A stretch of 64,000 bases of DNA from Spirochaetales bacterium Spiro_07. Its GTDB lineage: Bacteria > Spirochaetota > Spirochaetia > Treponematales > Treponemataceae. The DNA lies in NCBI GenBank assembly GCA_001603145.1, contig LVBI01000007.1, positions 58,455 through 122,454 on the forward strand. The letters are read 5' to 3'. The notes beneath the pieces were generated by a model. It saw only the letters and a list, made by a program, of their open reading frames with translations. It was not told the origin of the DNA and did no database searches. This document shows positions 1-7,745 of the stretch, piece after piece. The number at the start of each line of letters is the position of its first letter. Positions within the stretch are counted from its first letter, which is position 1. The position numbers and the translations under genes were made by a program.

Positions 1-571
1 TGAAAATCTCCGTGCCCGGCGATTTTCTGCCTGTAGTTGAAATTACAATCACGTCGCCACGGCCGCAGCCGTCAATTGCAAGCACATCGTCATTCATTAT
101 GCCGATTTTCTTGAAGCGCACCGCTATTCCGTATGCGCCCTGGTCTGAAACACCGCCAAGCGCGCCCATTTCTTCGCCGTCTGTAAAGAACACGCGCATG
201 TTGTGCGCCGTCTTGAAAGTTTTAAGACGCTCCAAAAATGCAAGCACCTGAAAGACGGCGGCACTATTGTCGTTTGCTCCCGGCGAGTTCGGCGCGCGGT
301 CATAATGCACCAAAATAGTTTTCATGCGGAAGCGCGGGTCGTAAAACTGTGAAGGAAAATTAATATAGATATGCTTTGAACCGTCAATCGGTATTAACGT
401 GCAATCGATATTATGTGAATCAAGCCAGTTTGTGAGAAACTTACATCTGTCTGCATCGCTGGCTATAAAATCAGAAAATTCTGGCAACAAATATGACATC
501 AATGAATTATCGGAAGATAAGCCAGTTTTATCGATATTTGTTTTAGCCCGTTCTAACAAACGCCTTGCCAC
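1..571 (-). CDS. M28-family metallopeptidase (partial, C-terminus off the window)
   Basis: Translating the minus strand gives an open frame missing from the ORF track because it runs off the left edge. It contains VHYDRAPNSPGANDNSAAVF and FFTDGEEMGALGG, matching the metal-binding GA(N/D)DN-SG/SA and the E-E catalytic region of M28 aminopeptidases, which remove N-terminal residues with a two-zinc centre. The 190 or so residues visible hold the N-terminal half. The start is uncertain. GTG at 571 and TTG at 565 are possible; an ATG further upstream at about 612 is in the same frame but separated by an in-frame TAG and lies inside a dispersed palindromic repeat. No signal peptide is seen downstream of the TAG. 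Either the 5' end was remodelled by the repeat or the gene carries an early nonsense codon. Confidence 0.75.
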   Translation of the reverse strand, partial: MARRLLERAKTNIDKTGLSSDNSLMSYLLPEFSDFIASDADRCKFLTNWLDSHNIDCTLIPIDGSKHIYINFPSQFYDPRFRMKTILVHYDRAPNSPGANDNSAAVFQVLAFLERLKTFKTAHNMRVFFTDGEEMGALGGVSDQGAYGIAVRFKKIGIMNDDVLAIDGCGRGDVIVISTTGRKSPGTEIF

Positions 572-609
572 AAGAAGCTAGGCTAAAACCAGAAGGAACA
601 GTTCCTTTG

Positions 610-637
610 TCATATTCAGGCTTGACCCGAATATCTT
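610..637. repeat. Dispersed palindrome, TCGGGCTTGACCCGA family (copy 1)
   Basis: Imperfect palindrome with arms ATATTC-GG and CC-GAATAT around a CTTGA centre. Related copies are at 5563, 31575 and 59821. It lies exactly where the peptidase gene appears to have lost a clean start. Confidence 0.6.
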
Positions 638-647
638 TTAAACGAGA

Positions 648-689
648 TTGCCCGGTCATTCGCAGCGAAGCTTCGAACAAGCCGGGCAA
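648..689 (-). terminator. Hairpin downstream of the RRM gene
   Basis: Inverted repeat with 8-bp arms (TTGCCCGG / CCGGGCAA) and an inner palindromic GAAGCTTC. On the minus strand it is followed only by a weak T-rich stretch, so termination efficiency is doubtful; it could also be a REP-like element. Confidence 0.45.
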
Positions 690-716
690 CAACATTATAC
701 TCTTTTTAGGCAGAAC

Positions 717-1067
717 TTAATATTTATAAGATTCTTCCCCAAAACTGCGCTGCTCGCGTCCGCCGTCACGGTTAAAGGAGCGGTCGCGGTTAAAGCCGCC
801 GTGCGGTCTGTCCCTTCGCGGCTTGTCTTCTGCCATGTTCACACGAAGACGGCGGCCGTCCAGCTCTTTGCCGTTCATGCCCTCTATTGCGGCATCTGCT
901 GCCTGCGCTTCTGCAAATTCAACAAAGCCGAAACCTTTAGACTGGCCAGTTGCCCTGTCTTTAATCACAATTGAAGACAAAACTTCACCAAATTGAGAAA
1001 AGCAATTCGTAAGCGATTCTTCCGTTGTTGCGTAGTTCAAATTTCCTACATAAATCTTCTGAGACAT
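717..1067 (-). CDS. RNA-binding protein with one RRM domain
   Basis: A 116-residue single-RRM protein. RNP2 is KIYVGNL (residues 4-10) and RNP1 is KGFGFVEF (about residues 44-51), both with the aromatic residues that stack on RNA bases. The C-terminal 35 residues are rich in Arg, Asp, Gly and Phe, as in the cyanobacterial Rbp and other bacterial cold-inducible RRM proteins. The ORF track starts 26 codons earlier, but the ATG at 1067 is preceded by a perfect GGAGG six to seven bases away and begins directly with the RRM, so it is the likely start. The role is probably as an RNA chaperone in the cytoplasm; the specific RNA targets cannot be told from sequence. Confidence 0.9.
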   Translation of the reverse strand: MSQKIYVGNLNYATTEESLTNCFSQFGEVLSSIVIKDRATGQSKGFGFVEFAEAQAADAAIEGMNGKELDGRRLRVNMAEDKPRRDRPHGGFNRDRSFNRDGGREQRSFGEESYKY

Positions 1068-1350
1068 AAAATTCCTCCACACACTGCTCCCACAGCTGTG
1101 TCTGAGATTTTTGCAACGGCAACCGCCGCAGCAAACCATCGTCATCTACTATGCTTGTCATTCAAACCTAAAACAAAAAAAATACTGGAAAGGAATCTTA
1201 TGCGGAAACTTGCAGGATCTCATCATTCTGGGAAATCACGACTTTTAGAGAACGTTGATTGAATTCAGTCTACATTGTAAAAATTGAGCTGTCAAGTTTT
1301 TTCGTTTCTAAAAAAAAGTACACAGCCATGCACGTTTTGACACTAAGGGC
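1068..1350. other. Intergenic region upstream of the RRM gene
   Basis: Non-coding stretch between the RRM gene and the terminator of the lipoprotein gene. The short ORFs in it have no recognisable similarity and no coding character. It should hold the RRM promoter and leader; I could not identify a convincing cold-shock leader or promoter pair. Confidence 0.4.
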
Positions 1351-1390
1351 AAAAAAAGACCTGATTAGAAAATAAATTCTAATCAGGTCT
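1351..1390 (-). terminator. Rho-independent terminator of the poly-Gly lipoprotein gene
   Basis: Perfect 13-bp arms (GACCTGATTAGAA / TTCTAATCAGGTC) with a short AT loop, followed on the minus strand by seven Ts. It lies about 30 bp past the lipoprotein stop codon. Confidence 0.9.
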
Positions 1391-1420
1391 ATAAAAGCAT
1401 TAATAATTAGTATCTAAGAA

Positions 1421-1927
1421 TTATTGAATTACCCATGGATTATTCGGATCATACGGATTTTTAATATATGTCTTTGTTCCATGATTAGTATTTGAAAGGA
1501 TAAGAACATCATCTGTTACGTTGTAGGCATATCTTGACGGCCAACATTCTGGAGCACTGAACCTAACATAGCCTTGAGCACCGCTTGTAATTTGAACATC
1601 ATAAGACATATCTTCAGGATACATACTCCATATATTACCACCACCGACACGAGTAAGGGTAACAGCTTTAGAAGGACTAATAAAATAAAGTGCGGAATTT
1701 GAATTGTTATTAAACACCCAAAGAGTTCCTCTTCCTGTTCCTGTTCCGCAGAATCCATAAGGAAACACAGCTGTAGCTGCATAAGTAGAAGTACCGCTAG
1801 GTTCACCCTGTTCACCGGCTGATGCACCAGAACCGCCGCCACCGCCGCCACCGCCGCAGCTTGACATCACAACTAAAACCAGAAGAGCTGTTACAACAGA
1901 AACAACATTGAACATTATTTTTTTCAT
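1421..1927 (-). CDS. Lipoprotein with poly-glycine linker, unknown function
   Basis: A 168-residue precursor with a classic lipoprotein signal: a KK n-region, a hydrophobic core of about 17 residues and a lipobox ending VMSSC. Immediately after the lipidated Cys comes a run of eight glycines, then a Ser/Gly/Glu linker and a 120-residue domain containing a VFPYGFCG motif and several aromatic residues. I recognise no family. The eight-Gly run is shared with the lipoprotein at 35836-36300, although the mature domains are not obviously related. Start supported by AAGGA ahead of the ATG. Single-gene transcription unit with its own terminator. Likely an outer-membrane or periplasm-facing surface protein. 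Confidence 0.8.
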   Translation of the reverse strand: MKKIMFNVVSVVTALLVLVVMSSCGGGGGGGGSGASAGEQGEPSGTSTYAATAVFPYGFCGTGTGRGTLWVFNNNSNSALYFISPSKAVTLTRVGGGNIWSMYPEDMSYDVQITSGAQGYVRFSAPECWPSRYAYNVTDDVLILSNTNHGTKTYIKNPYDPNNPWVIQ

Positions 1928-2109
1928 ATCTTAGTTCCTTATTTTTTCACTGATCGAATCAGCTAATATATAAAACTTAATATAGCAATATAATATCATA
2001 ATACTGAATCTGTAACAAGTAAAAATATATAAATTTTAAGCGTTATAAACTGACAGCTGAAATACTTCTGTTTACAATTTTACAAAAACTGAAGTTTTTA
2101 GAGATTCTC

Positions 2110-2138
2110 TTTAACAAAAACGCTTTCTATGATATACT
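2110..2138 (+). promoter_or_regulatory. Sigma-70-type promoter of the HD-GYP gene, probably leaderless
   Basis: TTTAAC, 17-bp spacer, TATACT. The -10 box ends only six bases before the ATG at 2145 and no Shine-Dalgarno is present, so the transcript would begin at or next to the start codon. Confidence 0.6.
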
Positions 2139-2144
2139 CAGCTC

Positions 2145-3248
2145 ATGAGTTTTAGCGGTGATAGTGAAAAAAGGCGACATGTTTTTATTGTTGATGACGA
2201 AGCGACGAATCTGAAAGTCGCCGAAAACGTGCTCCGCAATTATTTTCAGCTGACACTGCTAACTTCAGGCAAGGAACTTCTTCAGATAATTCACAGAACA
2301 AAGCCCGACCTTCTGCTTCTCGACATTGAAATGCCCTCAATGAGCGGTTTTGAAGTCATTGAAAAGATGAAGCAAGACCAGCAGCTGCAAGATATTCCTG
2401 TTATTTTTTTGACCGCCAAAAACGATGTTGAAAGCGAACTTCGCGGGCTTACGCTCGGTGCGCTTGACTACATCAACAAGCCGTTTTCTCCGCCGCTTCT
2501 GCTGAAACGCATTCAGCATTACCTTGCAATGGTTGAGCAAAAAAAAGAGCTTCAATCTTTCAACAAGAACCTCAACGACATGGTGCGCGAAAAGACCGAG
2601 ACAATTCTTCAGCTTCAGTATTCAATTTTAAGCACAATCGCAAACCTTGTAGAATTCCGCGACGTGAACACGGGCGGCCACATTGAGCGCACGCAGCATT
2701 ATCTTTCGGTGCTGCTCAAGGCGATGCGCGAGCAAGGCACATATGCAGAAGAAGTCTCGACATGGAAGATTCCGCTTTTGATTCAGTCTGCGCAGCTGCA
2801 CGACGTTGGGAAAATTGCCATTTCAGATACAATCTTAAAAAAAGAAGGAAAGCTCACGCCAGAAGAAACTGAAATAATGATGAAGCACACATCTTTCGGT
2901 GCAGAAATCATAAGAAAGATTTCAATTTCAGCTTACGGCACAGAATTCTTGAATTATGCAGAAGTCTTGGCGCAGCACCACCACGAAAAATGGGACGGCA
3001 CAGGCTACCCGAACAAGCTGAAAGGCACAGACATTCCGCTTGCGGGCAGAATCATGGCGATAGCCGACGTTTACGATGCGCTTGTTTCGGCAAGACCATA
3101 CAAAAAGGCATTTACTCACGAAGAAGCGAGCAGAATCATAATCGAAGGCAGCGGCACTCATTTTGACCCCACCCTTGTTGAAGTGTTCAAGTCTGTAGCT
3201 GATAAATTTCAAGAAGAAAAAGACACAACTCTGCTTGATTTTGTATAA
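2145..3248 (+). CDS. Response regulator with HD-GYP phosphodiesterase domain
   Basis: A 367-residue cytoplasmic protein. Residues about 12-130 are a receiver domain (acidic pair in VDDE, phospho-acceptor Asp in LLLDIEMP, conserved Lys in NKPF). A coiled-coil-like linker follows, then an HD-GYP domain at about 155-350 with the metal-binding HDVGKIAI and the signature HHEKWDGTGYP. HD-GYP domains hydrolyse cyclic di-GMP, so this is a phosphorylation-controlled c-di-GMP phosphodiesterase, of the RpfG type. The family regulates motility and surface behaviour. No sensor kinase gene adjoins it. The start is the first ATG; the promoter spacing implies a leaderless transcript. Confidence 0.93.
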   Translation: MSFSGDSEKRRHVFIVDDEATNLKVAENVLRNYFQLTLLTSGKELLQIIHRTKPDLLLLDIEMPSMSGFEVIEKMKQDQQLQDIPVIFLTAKNDVESELRGLTLGALDYINKPFSPPLLLKRIQHYLAMVEQKKELQSFNKNLNDMVREKTETILQLQYSILSTIANLVEFRDVNTGGHIERTQHYLSVLLKAMREQGTYAEEVSTWKIPLLIQSAQLHDVGKIAISDTILKKEGKLTPEETEIMMKHTSFGAEIIRKISISAYGTEFLNYAEVLAQHHHEKWDGTGYPNKLKGTDIPLAGRIMAIADVYDALVSARPYKKAFTHEEASRIIIEGSGTHFDPTLVEVFKSVADKFQEEKDTTLLDFV

Positions 3249-3308
3249 TGCTTTTGAAACGCAGTGCATTTAAGTTTTCAACTATTTTATATTTAAAAGA
3301 AGGTTCTC

Positions 3309-4235
3309 ATGATAAAAGCAGAAATAAAAGACGATGAGCTTAACGCGCACCTTAACAGCATAGAAAAAGACGGAATGAACATCTTCATCATGGCAGACGG
3401 CAAATTCCGCGGAGCTTTTTTTCACGGAACGCGCTTCGTAAACCAGATGAGAGCCAACCAGAATCTAGGAATTCTTGAAACGATGGTCTTGGGTCAGGCA
3501 TGTCTTTGCGGCGCGCTGATGATTCCGACAATGAAAGGTCATTCGCGCCTAAGCTTTAGATATGACACGGAAGGCCCAGCCGCCGGCTTTGTAGTCAACG
3601 CGGAAAGCACCGGCTCTGCCAACGGAATGCTGCTGCAAAACCCGATTCCAGTTTTTGAGCCGATAGAAAGTTGGGATTTATCACCGTTTTTTGGCGACGG
3701 CACTGTTACGGTAACGCATTTTCTTGAAGGCAAAACTGAACCTGTAAGCGGCACTGTCGAGATTATGCACAAAAACATTGCGCAAGACCTTGCATGGTAT
3801 TACCTTCAGTCTGAGCAGATTCACACAGCATTCAACACAAGTATTCAGCTTGACAAGCAAGGGCGCGTAACCGGCGCAGGCGGCATGTTTCTTCAGATGA
3901 TGCCGGGCGCAGACGAAGAGACAATTGAGCGCGTGGAAGCAGCTTTCAGCGCCGCGCCTTCATACGGTCAGTGGTTCGCCGAAAAAGGAAACTTGAACGA
4001 CATAATTTATGGACTTTTCAGAGAATTTAAGCCTTCTGTTGCATTGGAGCGGAACATTACGTTTGATTGCCACTGCTCTGAAGAGGTTTTCAAGAACCAT
4101 TTGCTGCATCTGAATAAGAAAGAACTAACCGAAATGTGCAATGAAAAGCAGGACGAACCGCTTGAGCTTGTCTGCCATTATTGCGGCAGCGTCTACAAAT
4201 ACGACAAGAAAGAGCTTTTAAGCTCGCTCATATAA
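3309..4235 (+). CDS. hslO: Redox-regulated chaperone Hsp33
   Basis: A 308-residue Hsp33 family protein. The N-terminal part is the substrate-binding domain (FRGAFFHGTRFVNQMR; GHSRLSFRY). The C-terminal zinc redox switch is present as a CxC pair (FDCHCSEE) followed by CHYC, four cysteines that hold zinc when reduced and form disulfides upon oxidative or chlorine stress, activating holdase activity in the cytosol. AAGAAGG precedes the ATG by a good distance. Its last eight bases overlap the end of the convergent acyltransferase gene, leaving no room for a terminator between them. Confidence 0.95.
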   Translation: MIKAEIKDDELNAHLNSIEKDGMNIFIMADGKFRGAFFHGTRFVNQMRANQNLGILETMVLGQACLCGALMIPTMKGHSRLSFRYDTEGPAAGFVVNAESTGSANGMLLQNPIPVFEPIESWDLSPFFGDGTVTVTHFLEGKTEPVSGTVEIMHKNIAQDLAWYYLQSEQIHTAFNTSIQLDKQGRVTGAGGMFLQMMPGADEETIERVEAAFSAAPSYGQWFAEKGNLNDIIYGLFREFKPSVALERNITFDCHCSEEVFKNHLLHLNKKELTEMCNEKQDEPLELVCHYCGSVYKYDKKELLSSLI

Positions 4236-5535
4236 TGGGCTGCAACTTTTCAGCCTGGCTTGCGTAAATGCTTTCCATTACAAGCGCGGCCTTTGCGCAA
4301 TAACGACGGTCAATCGTATAGAACGCAAACATTACATCCTGCACATAAATCTGGAAATTGTCGCCCGGAGTATAAGGCACATAACGCACCTTCATAACGT
4401 CAAATTCTATTTCTTTCTGCTCGCCGAAAAAGTCACCGCTGTAAGTGTAACCGCATTTTCTAATGTGCAGCACGCCTTTGCCGCACTTTTCTATGCCGCG
4501 CGTCTTTTTGATTTGCAAATTCGCCTCGCCTGAAGGAATCACGGTGGCGGCTTCGGAGAGAATGCGAAGCTCAACTGGAATGAATATCTCGTAATCAGAA
4601 TCTGCTTCTATAGCCTTTTTTTCTGCAAGACGCTGCGCATTATACCATTCGCCGATATGCGGGTAGAAATTCTCACTCTTGTTCCATGAAAGATGAGCAG
4701 ATTCAGTGTATTCGGCAGTGCAGCCGCAGCTTTTGCAAGTTATGCTGTTCTTGTGCGTTTCAAGCTCGAATTCTGAGCCGCACGACGGGCATCTGTAAAG
4801 AATGTTCTCAAGCCCTTTCGCACGGTTTCGGCCTTTGTAAAGATAGCCGCTTTTTTCTTGCTCGGCGAAATTGTCTACATATATAGCCTTGCCGATAGCG
4901 TCATCGATTTCTTCTATAGACATTTCCTTTATCTTTTCAGGCGTAAGCGCCATAGAAATGTCTATGTCTATAATGCCGTGCTTCAAGCATTTGCGCCACG
5001 TTGAATCGCAGAAATAAGCCCCGGAAGTGCGGATCGCAAAAACAGGCAGCTTCATCTTCTTGATGAGCTTAGCGCAGCTTTCGGGCATGTCTTTAGAAAT
5101 GCCGTTAATGACAATCTGACCTTCGGGGTAAAGAGCCAAAATTCCTTCGTTGCCCAGAATGTCGAAAGACTGCCTTATAGTCTGAATGTCAGGCTGAAAC
5201 AGGTTTTTCGGAATGGCGCGCGCCATCCTTACAAAAAAATGAAACTTTGACGCAAGATAAAGCTTTCTTGCAACTATAAATGTGATTCTTCTAGGATAGA
5301 ACGCGCGGATTGCGAACACATAATCGTAAAGGCTGTGGTGGTTGCCCACGATGATGTACGGCGGCTTGACTTTTACAAGCTCTTCGCGCACCTTGCTGCC
5401 GTGCACCTCTTTTCCGTCAGGCATTCTGTATGTAAAAAGCACCTGCCTTTTTGCAAAAGACAAAAATGAAACGATAAAACCAAATAAGTAATAAACAAAA
5501 GGATTCGGACGCTTTGTTTTTGTTCTTCTCTTCAT
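4228..5535 (-). CDS. PlsC-type acyltransferase with an internal zinc ribbon
   Basis: A 435-residue protein. An N-terminal hydrophobic segment (VYYLFGFIVSFLSF) leads into a 1-acyl-glycerol-3-phosphate acyltransferase-like domain: HX4D motif in NHHSLYDY and the LYPEGQ motif that binds the glycerophosphate. It is longer than ordinary PlsC (about 240 residues). After the catalytic domain, near residues 235-275, it has a four-cysteine ribbon (CPSCGSEFE...CKSCGC), followed by a 140-residue beta-rich C-terminal domain of unknown role. The catalytic part predicts membrane-associated acyl transfer in phospholipid or related lipid synthesis. Start supported by AAGGTG five bases before the ATG. Cardiolipin synthase lies upstream on the same strand. 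Confidence 0.85.
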   Translation of the reverse strand: MKRRTKTKRPNPFVYYLFGFIVSFLSFAKRQVLFTYRMPDGKEVHGSKVREELVKVKPPYIIVGNHHSLYDYVFAIRAFYPRRITFIVARKLYLASKFHFFVRMARAIPKNLFQPDIQTIRQSFDILGNEGILALYPEGQIVINGISKDMPESCAKLIKKMKLPVFAIRTSGAYFCDSTWRKCLKHGIIDIDISMALTPEKIKEMSIEEIDDAIGKAIYVDNFAEQEKSGYLYKGRNRAKGLENILYRCPSCGSEFELETHKNSITCKSCGCTAEYTESAHLSWNKSENFYPHIGEWYNAQRLAEKKAIEADSDYEIFIPVELRILSEAATVIPSGEANLQIKKTRGIEKCGKGVLHIRKCGYTYSGDFFGEQKEIEFDVMKVRYVPYTPGDNFQIYVQDVMFAFYTIDRRYCAKAALVMESIYASQAEKLQPII

Positions 5536-5562
5536 ACAACACCTTATTTAATTATTGGCCGG

Positions 5563-5587
5563 TTATCGGGTCAAGCCTGATAATGAT
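5563..5587. repeat. Dispersed palindrome, TCGGGTCAAGCC family (copy 2)
   Basis: TTATCGGG-TCAAG-CCTGATAA, an imperfect palindrome in the gap between the cls and plsC-like genes. Same family as the copies at 610, 31575 and 59821. Confidence 0.6.
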
Positions 5588-5776
5588 ACAATTCCACGGA
5601 ACTCGATATTTAATCTATATAAAAAGATTTTCCATAAAAAAATCTAAATGGTCAAGTAAAACTTTTAAGCGAGCCTGCAAAAACGCGGTGTGTTGCAATC
5701 TCAAAGCGCAACCTGCAAGCCGCACCCAATAAAGTGCACATGAATCGCACTAAACAAACCGAAGCGCAAGCCCTCT

Positions 5777-7399
5777 TTAAAGCAGCGGCGCAAAAATCTT
5801 GAAGAGCGTTCTTACAAGTCGCTTGACCACATTCGTCTGGCTTAAATATTCGGGCGTAATCTCGCGGCAAACGTCAAGCGTATTCAGAAAATCGGCTTTT
5901 ATGTCTTTTATAATAGAAGCTTTATAGAACCACACGCCGCACTCAAAATGATGATAAAGGCTTCTGTAATCCATGTTGAAAGTTCCGACTGTCGCGGTCG
6001 TATTATCAGAAACCATGTTCTTGGCATGCATAAAGCCCGGCGTATATTCATAGACGCGCACGCCACCGGCCACAAGCTCATGATAATACGAGCGTGTCAT
6101 TTCATGCACAAGCCATTTATCTGGAATGAACGGCGTGATTATGCGCACGTCGACATTCCGTTTTGCGGCAAGGCACAGCGCGGTCAAAAGCTCGTTGTCG
6201 ATTATCAGATAAGGCGTAGTTATGTAAAGATATTCTGCGCTCTGATTGATTATATTAAGAAAAACCTGCTCGCCGGTCAGCTCGTCATCAAGCGGAGAAT
6301 CAACATAAGGCTGAACGAACCCGCCGCCAAAAGAATTTGCTGAACGCGCGGCAGAAGCACTTTTAAGTGAAGAACTTGCGGCCAAAGAGCGCATCGCTTC
6401 CATGCTTGCCGCAGAATTTGCGCCAGAACCGCCGTCAGCTTCAGGTCTGAAAGCATTGTAGTCATCATCAGAATTGCGGTACAAGTTCCACAATTCAAGA
6501 AAAGCGAGCGTAAAGCAGAATGCTGCCCTGCCCTTCAGCATTATCGCGCTGTCTTTCCAGTGGCCGAAGCGGTTCACGCAGTTTATGTATTCATCTGCAA
6601 GGTTTATGCCGCCGGTAAAAGCGGTGCGCCCGTCAATCACGCAGATTTTTCTGTGGTCGCGGTTGTGCAGAATTGTGCGCAGCGCCGGCCGGTACGGGTT
6701 GAACGAAACGCACGGAATGCCCGACTTGCTCAATTTTTCAGCATAACCGTATGGCAGCGTGGCAACGCTTCCGACGTCGTCATAGATAACGCGCACATCT
6801 ACGCCAGCATCAATCTTCTGATGCAGAATTTCGAGAATCGTGTTCCACATAATTCCAGGCTGAATAATGAAATACTCAAGGAAGACGTACTTTTCGGCTT
6901 TTTTAATCTCTTCAACGAGAGCCTCAAAGAATGCTTCGCCAGAACTGAAATACTGCGTGGTTTCTTCTTCGTAAAGCGGAATTGCGGTAGCGTTCGTTAT
7001 GTAAAAAGACTGAGAAGCGGCGTGAATGTCTGATTTTTCAAGCTTGTCGATAGCGGAATCTTCTGTTTCGTAGATTCTGCTTGTGCGCTCGGCATGTTTC
7101 AGCAAGACAGTCTGCTCTTTGCGGCGAAGCTTTGCCGACCCAAAGACAAAGTAAAGCATGCAGCCAAAAACAGGCAAAAGCGCAATCAAGAGCGCCCACG
7201 GCAGCTTTACCGCAGGGTTTGCGTGCTTGTTGATTATGCCGAGTATCATCACAAAGCCCAAGAGCCAGAAAATAGCAGAAATGAATGCGTAGTTGCGGCT
7301 CAAATAAAAGACACTGAGCAACATAACAAAAAGCTGAATCAAAATGAGCACGGAAACAACTGAAAACCGGCTCATCAATAATTTCAACAGCTTACGCAT
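5777..7399 (-). CDS. cls: Cardiolipin synthase (phospholipase D family)
   Basis: A 540-residue membrane protein with two N-terminal transmembrane helices, a PLDc_N region and two HKD motifs: HNRDHRKICVIDG in the first half and HAKNMVSDNTTATVG in the second. These two motifs form the active site that condenses two phosphatidylglycerols to cardiolipin. Residues of low complexity rich in Ala and Ser (about 330-370) separate the two lobes, a local insertion not usual for the family. The ORF track begins with GTG at 7405; the ATG at 7399, five bases downstream of GGGG, is the better start. Paired with the acyltransferase gene downstream, it suggests a small phospholipid-synthesis cluster. Confidence 0.92.
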   Translation of the reverse strand: MRKLLKLLMSRFSVVSVLILIQLFVMLLSVFYLSRNYAFISAIFWLLGFVMILGIINKHANPAVKLPWALLIALLPVFGCMLYFVFGSAKLRRKEQTVLLKHAERTSRIYETEDSAIDKLEKSDIHAASQSFYITNATAIPLYEEETTQYFSSGEAFFEALVEEIKKAEKYVFLEYFIIQPGIMWNTILEILHQKIDAGVDVRVIYDDVGSVATLPYGYAEKLSKSGIPCVSFNPYRPALRTILHNRDHRKICVIDGRTAFTGGINLADEYINCVNRFGHWKDSAIMLKGRAAFCFTLAFLELWNLYRNSDDDYNAFRPEADGGSGANSAASMEAMRSLAASSSLKSASAARSANSFGGGFVQPYVDSPLDDELTGEQVFLNIINQSAEYLYITTPYLIIDNELLTALCLAAKRNVDVRIITPFIPDKWLVHEMTRSYYHELVAGGVRVYEYTPGFMHAKNMVSDNTTATVGTFNMDYRSLYHHFECGVWFYKASIIKDIKADFLNTLDVCREITPEYLSQTNVVKRLVRTLFKIFAPLL

Positions 7400-7468
7400 A
7401 CACACCCCGAAAAGTTTCTGTTACCTGAATGGCAATTTATTAGGTCGAATGTCGAGTTTTTACAATTC

Positions 7469-7554
7469 GGTGGCTGAGCGTAGTCGAAGCCACAAAATAC
7501 AGAAATTTTGTTAAAAAAAATGAAAATCGATCATTTCGACTACGCTCAATGACC
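7469..7554. repeat. Inverted copies of the GAGCGTAGTCGAA repeat
   Basis: Two opposed copies of a dispersed motif: GAGCGTAGTCGAA at about 7475 and its reverse complement TTCGACTACGCTC at about 7535, flanked by GTGGCT/AGCCAC and TCATT/AATGA arms. Related sequence recurs near 61970-62030. The rest of the 7400-7745 gap holds no gene I can support. Confidence 0.6.
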
Positions 7555-7673
7555 GATTTTGCAAAAAACTTGCGAATTTTGAAAACTCGAAATTGAGCTT
7601 ATTATAATGTCGGAAATAATCGAAGTATGCAAAAGCGGTTACGCACACAGCCGGAACGCGCGTCGCTTTAAAC

Positions 7674-7708
7674 AAAAAAAAGCCGGGCTGCATTCAGTCA
7701 GTCCGGCT
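7674..7708 (-). terminator. Rho-independent terminator of glyA
   Basis: Stem AGCCGG-CTG / CAG-CCGGCT with an eight-base loop and an eight-T run on the minus strand, about 40 bp past the glyA stop. Confidence 0.9.
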
Positions 7709-7745
7709 TATTCAGCATATCCGAAACATTCGGAATGATGCTATG

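Noticed and set aside
572-612. TAG read-through or pyrrolysine in the M28 peptidase
   Set aside because: No pyl genes seen and the upstream ATG lies within a repeat; alternative start codons explain the frame better.
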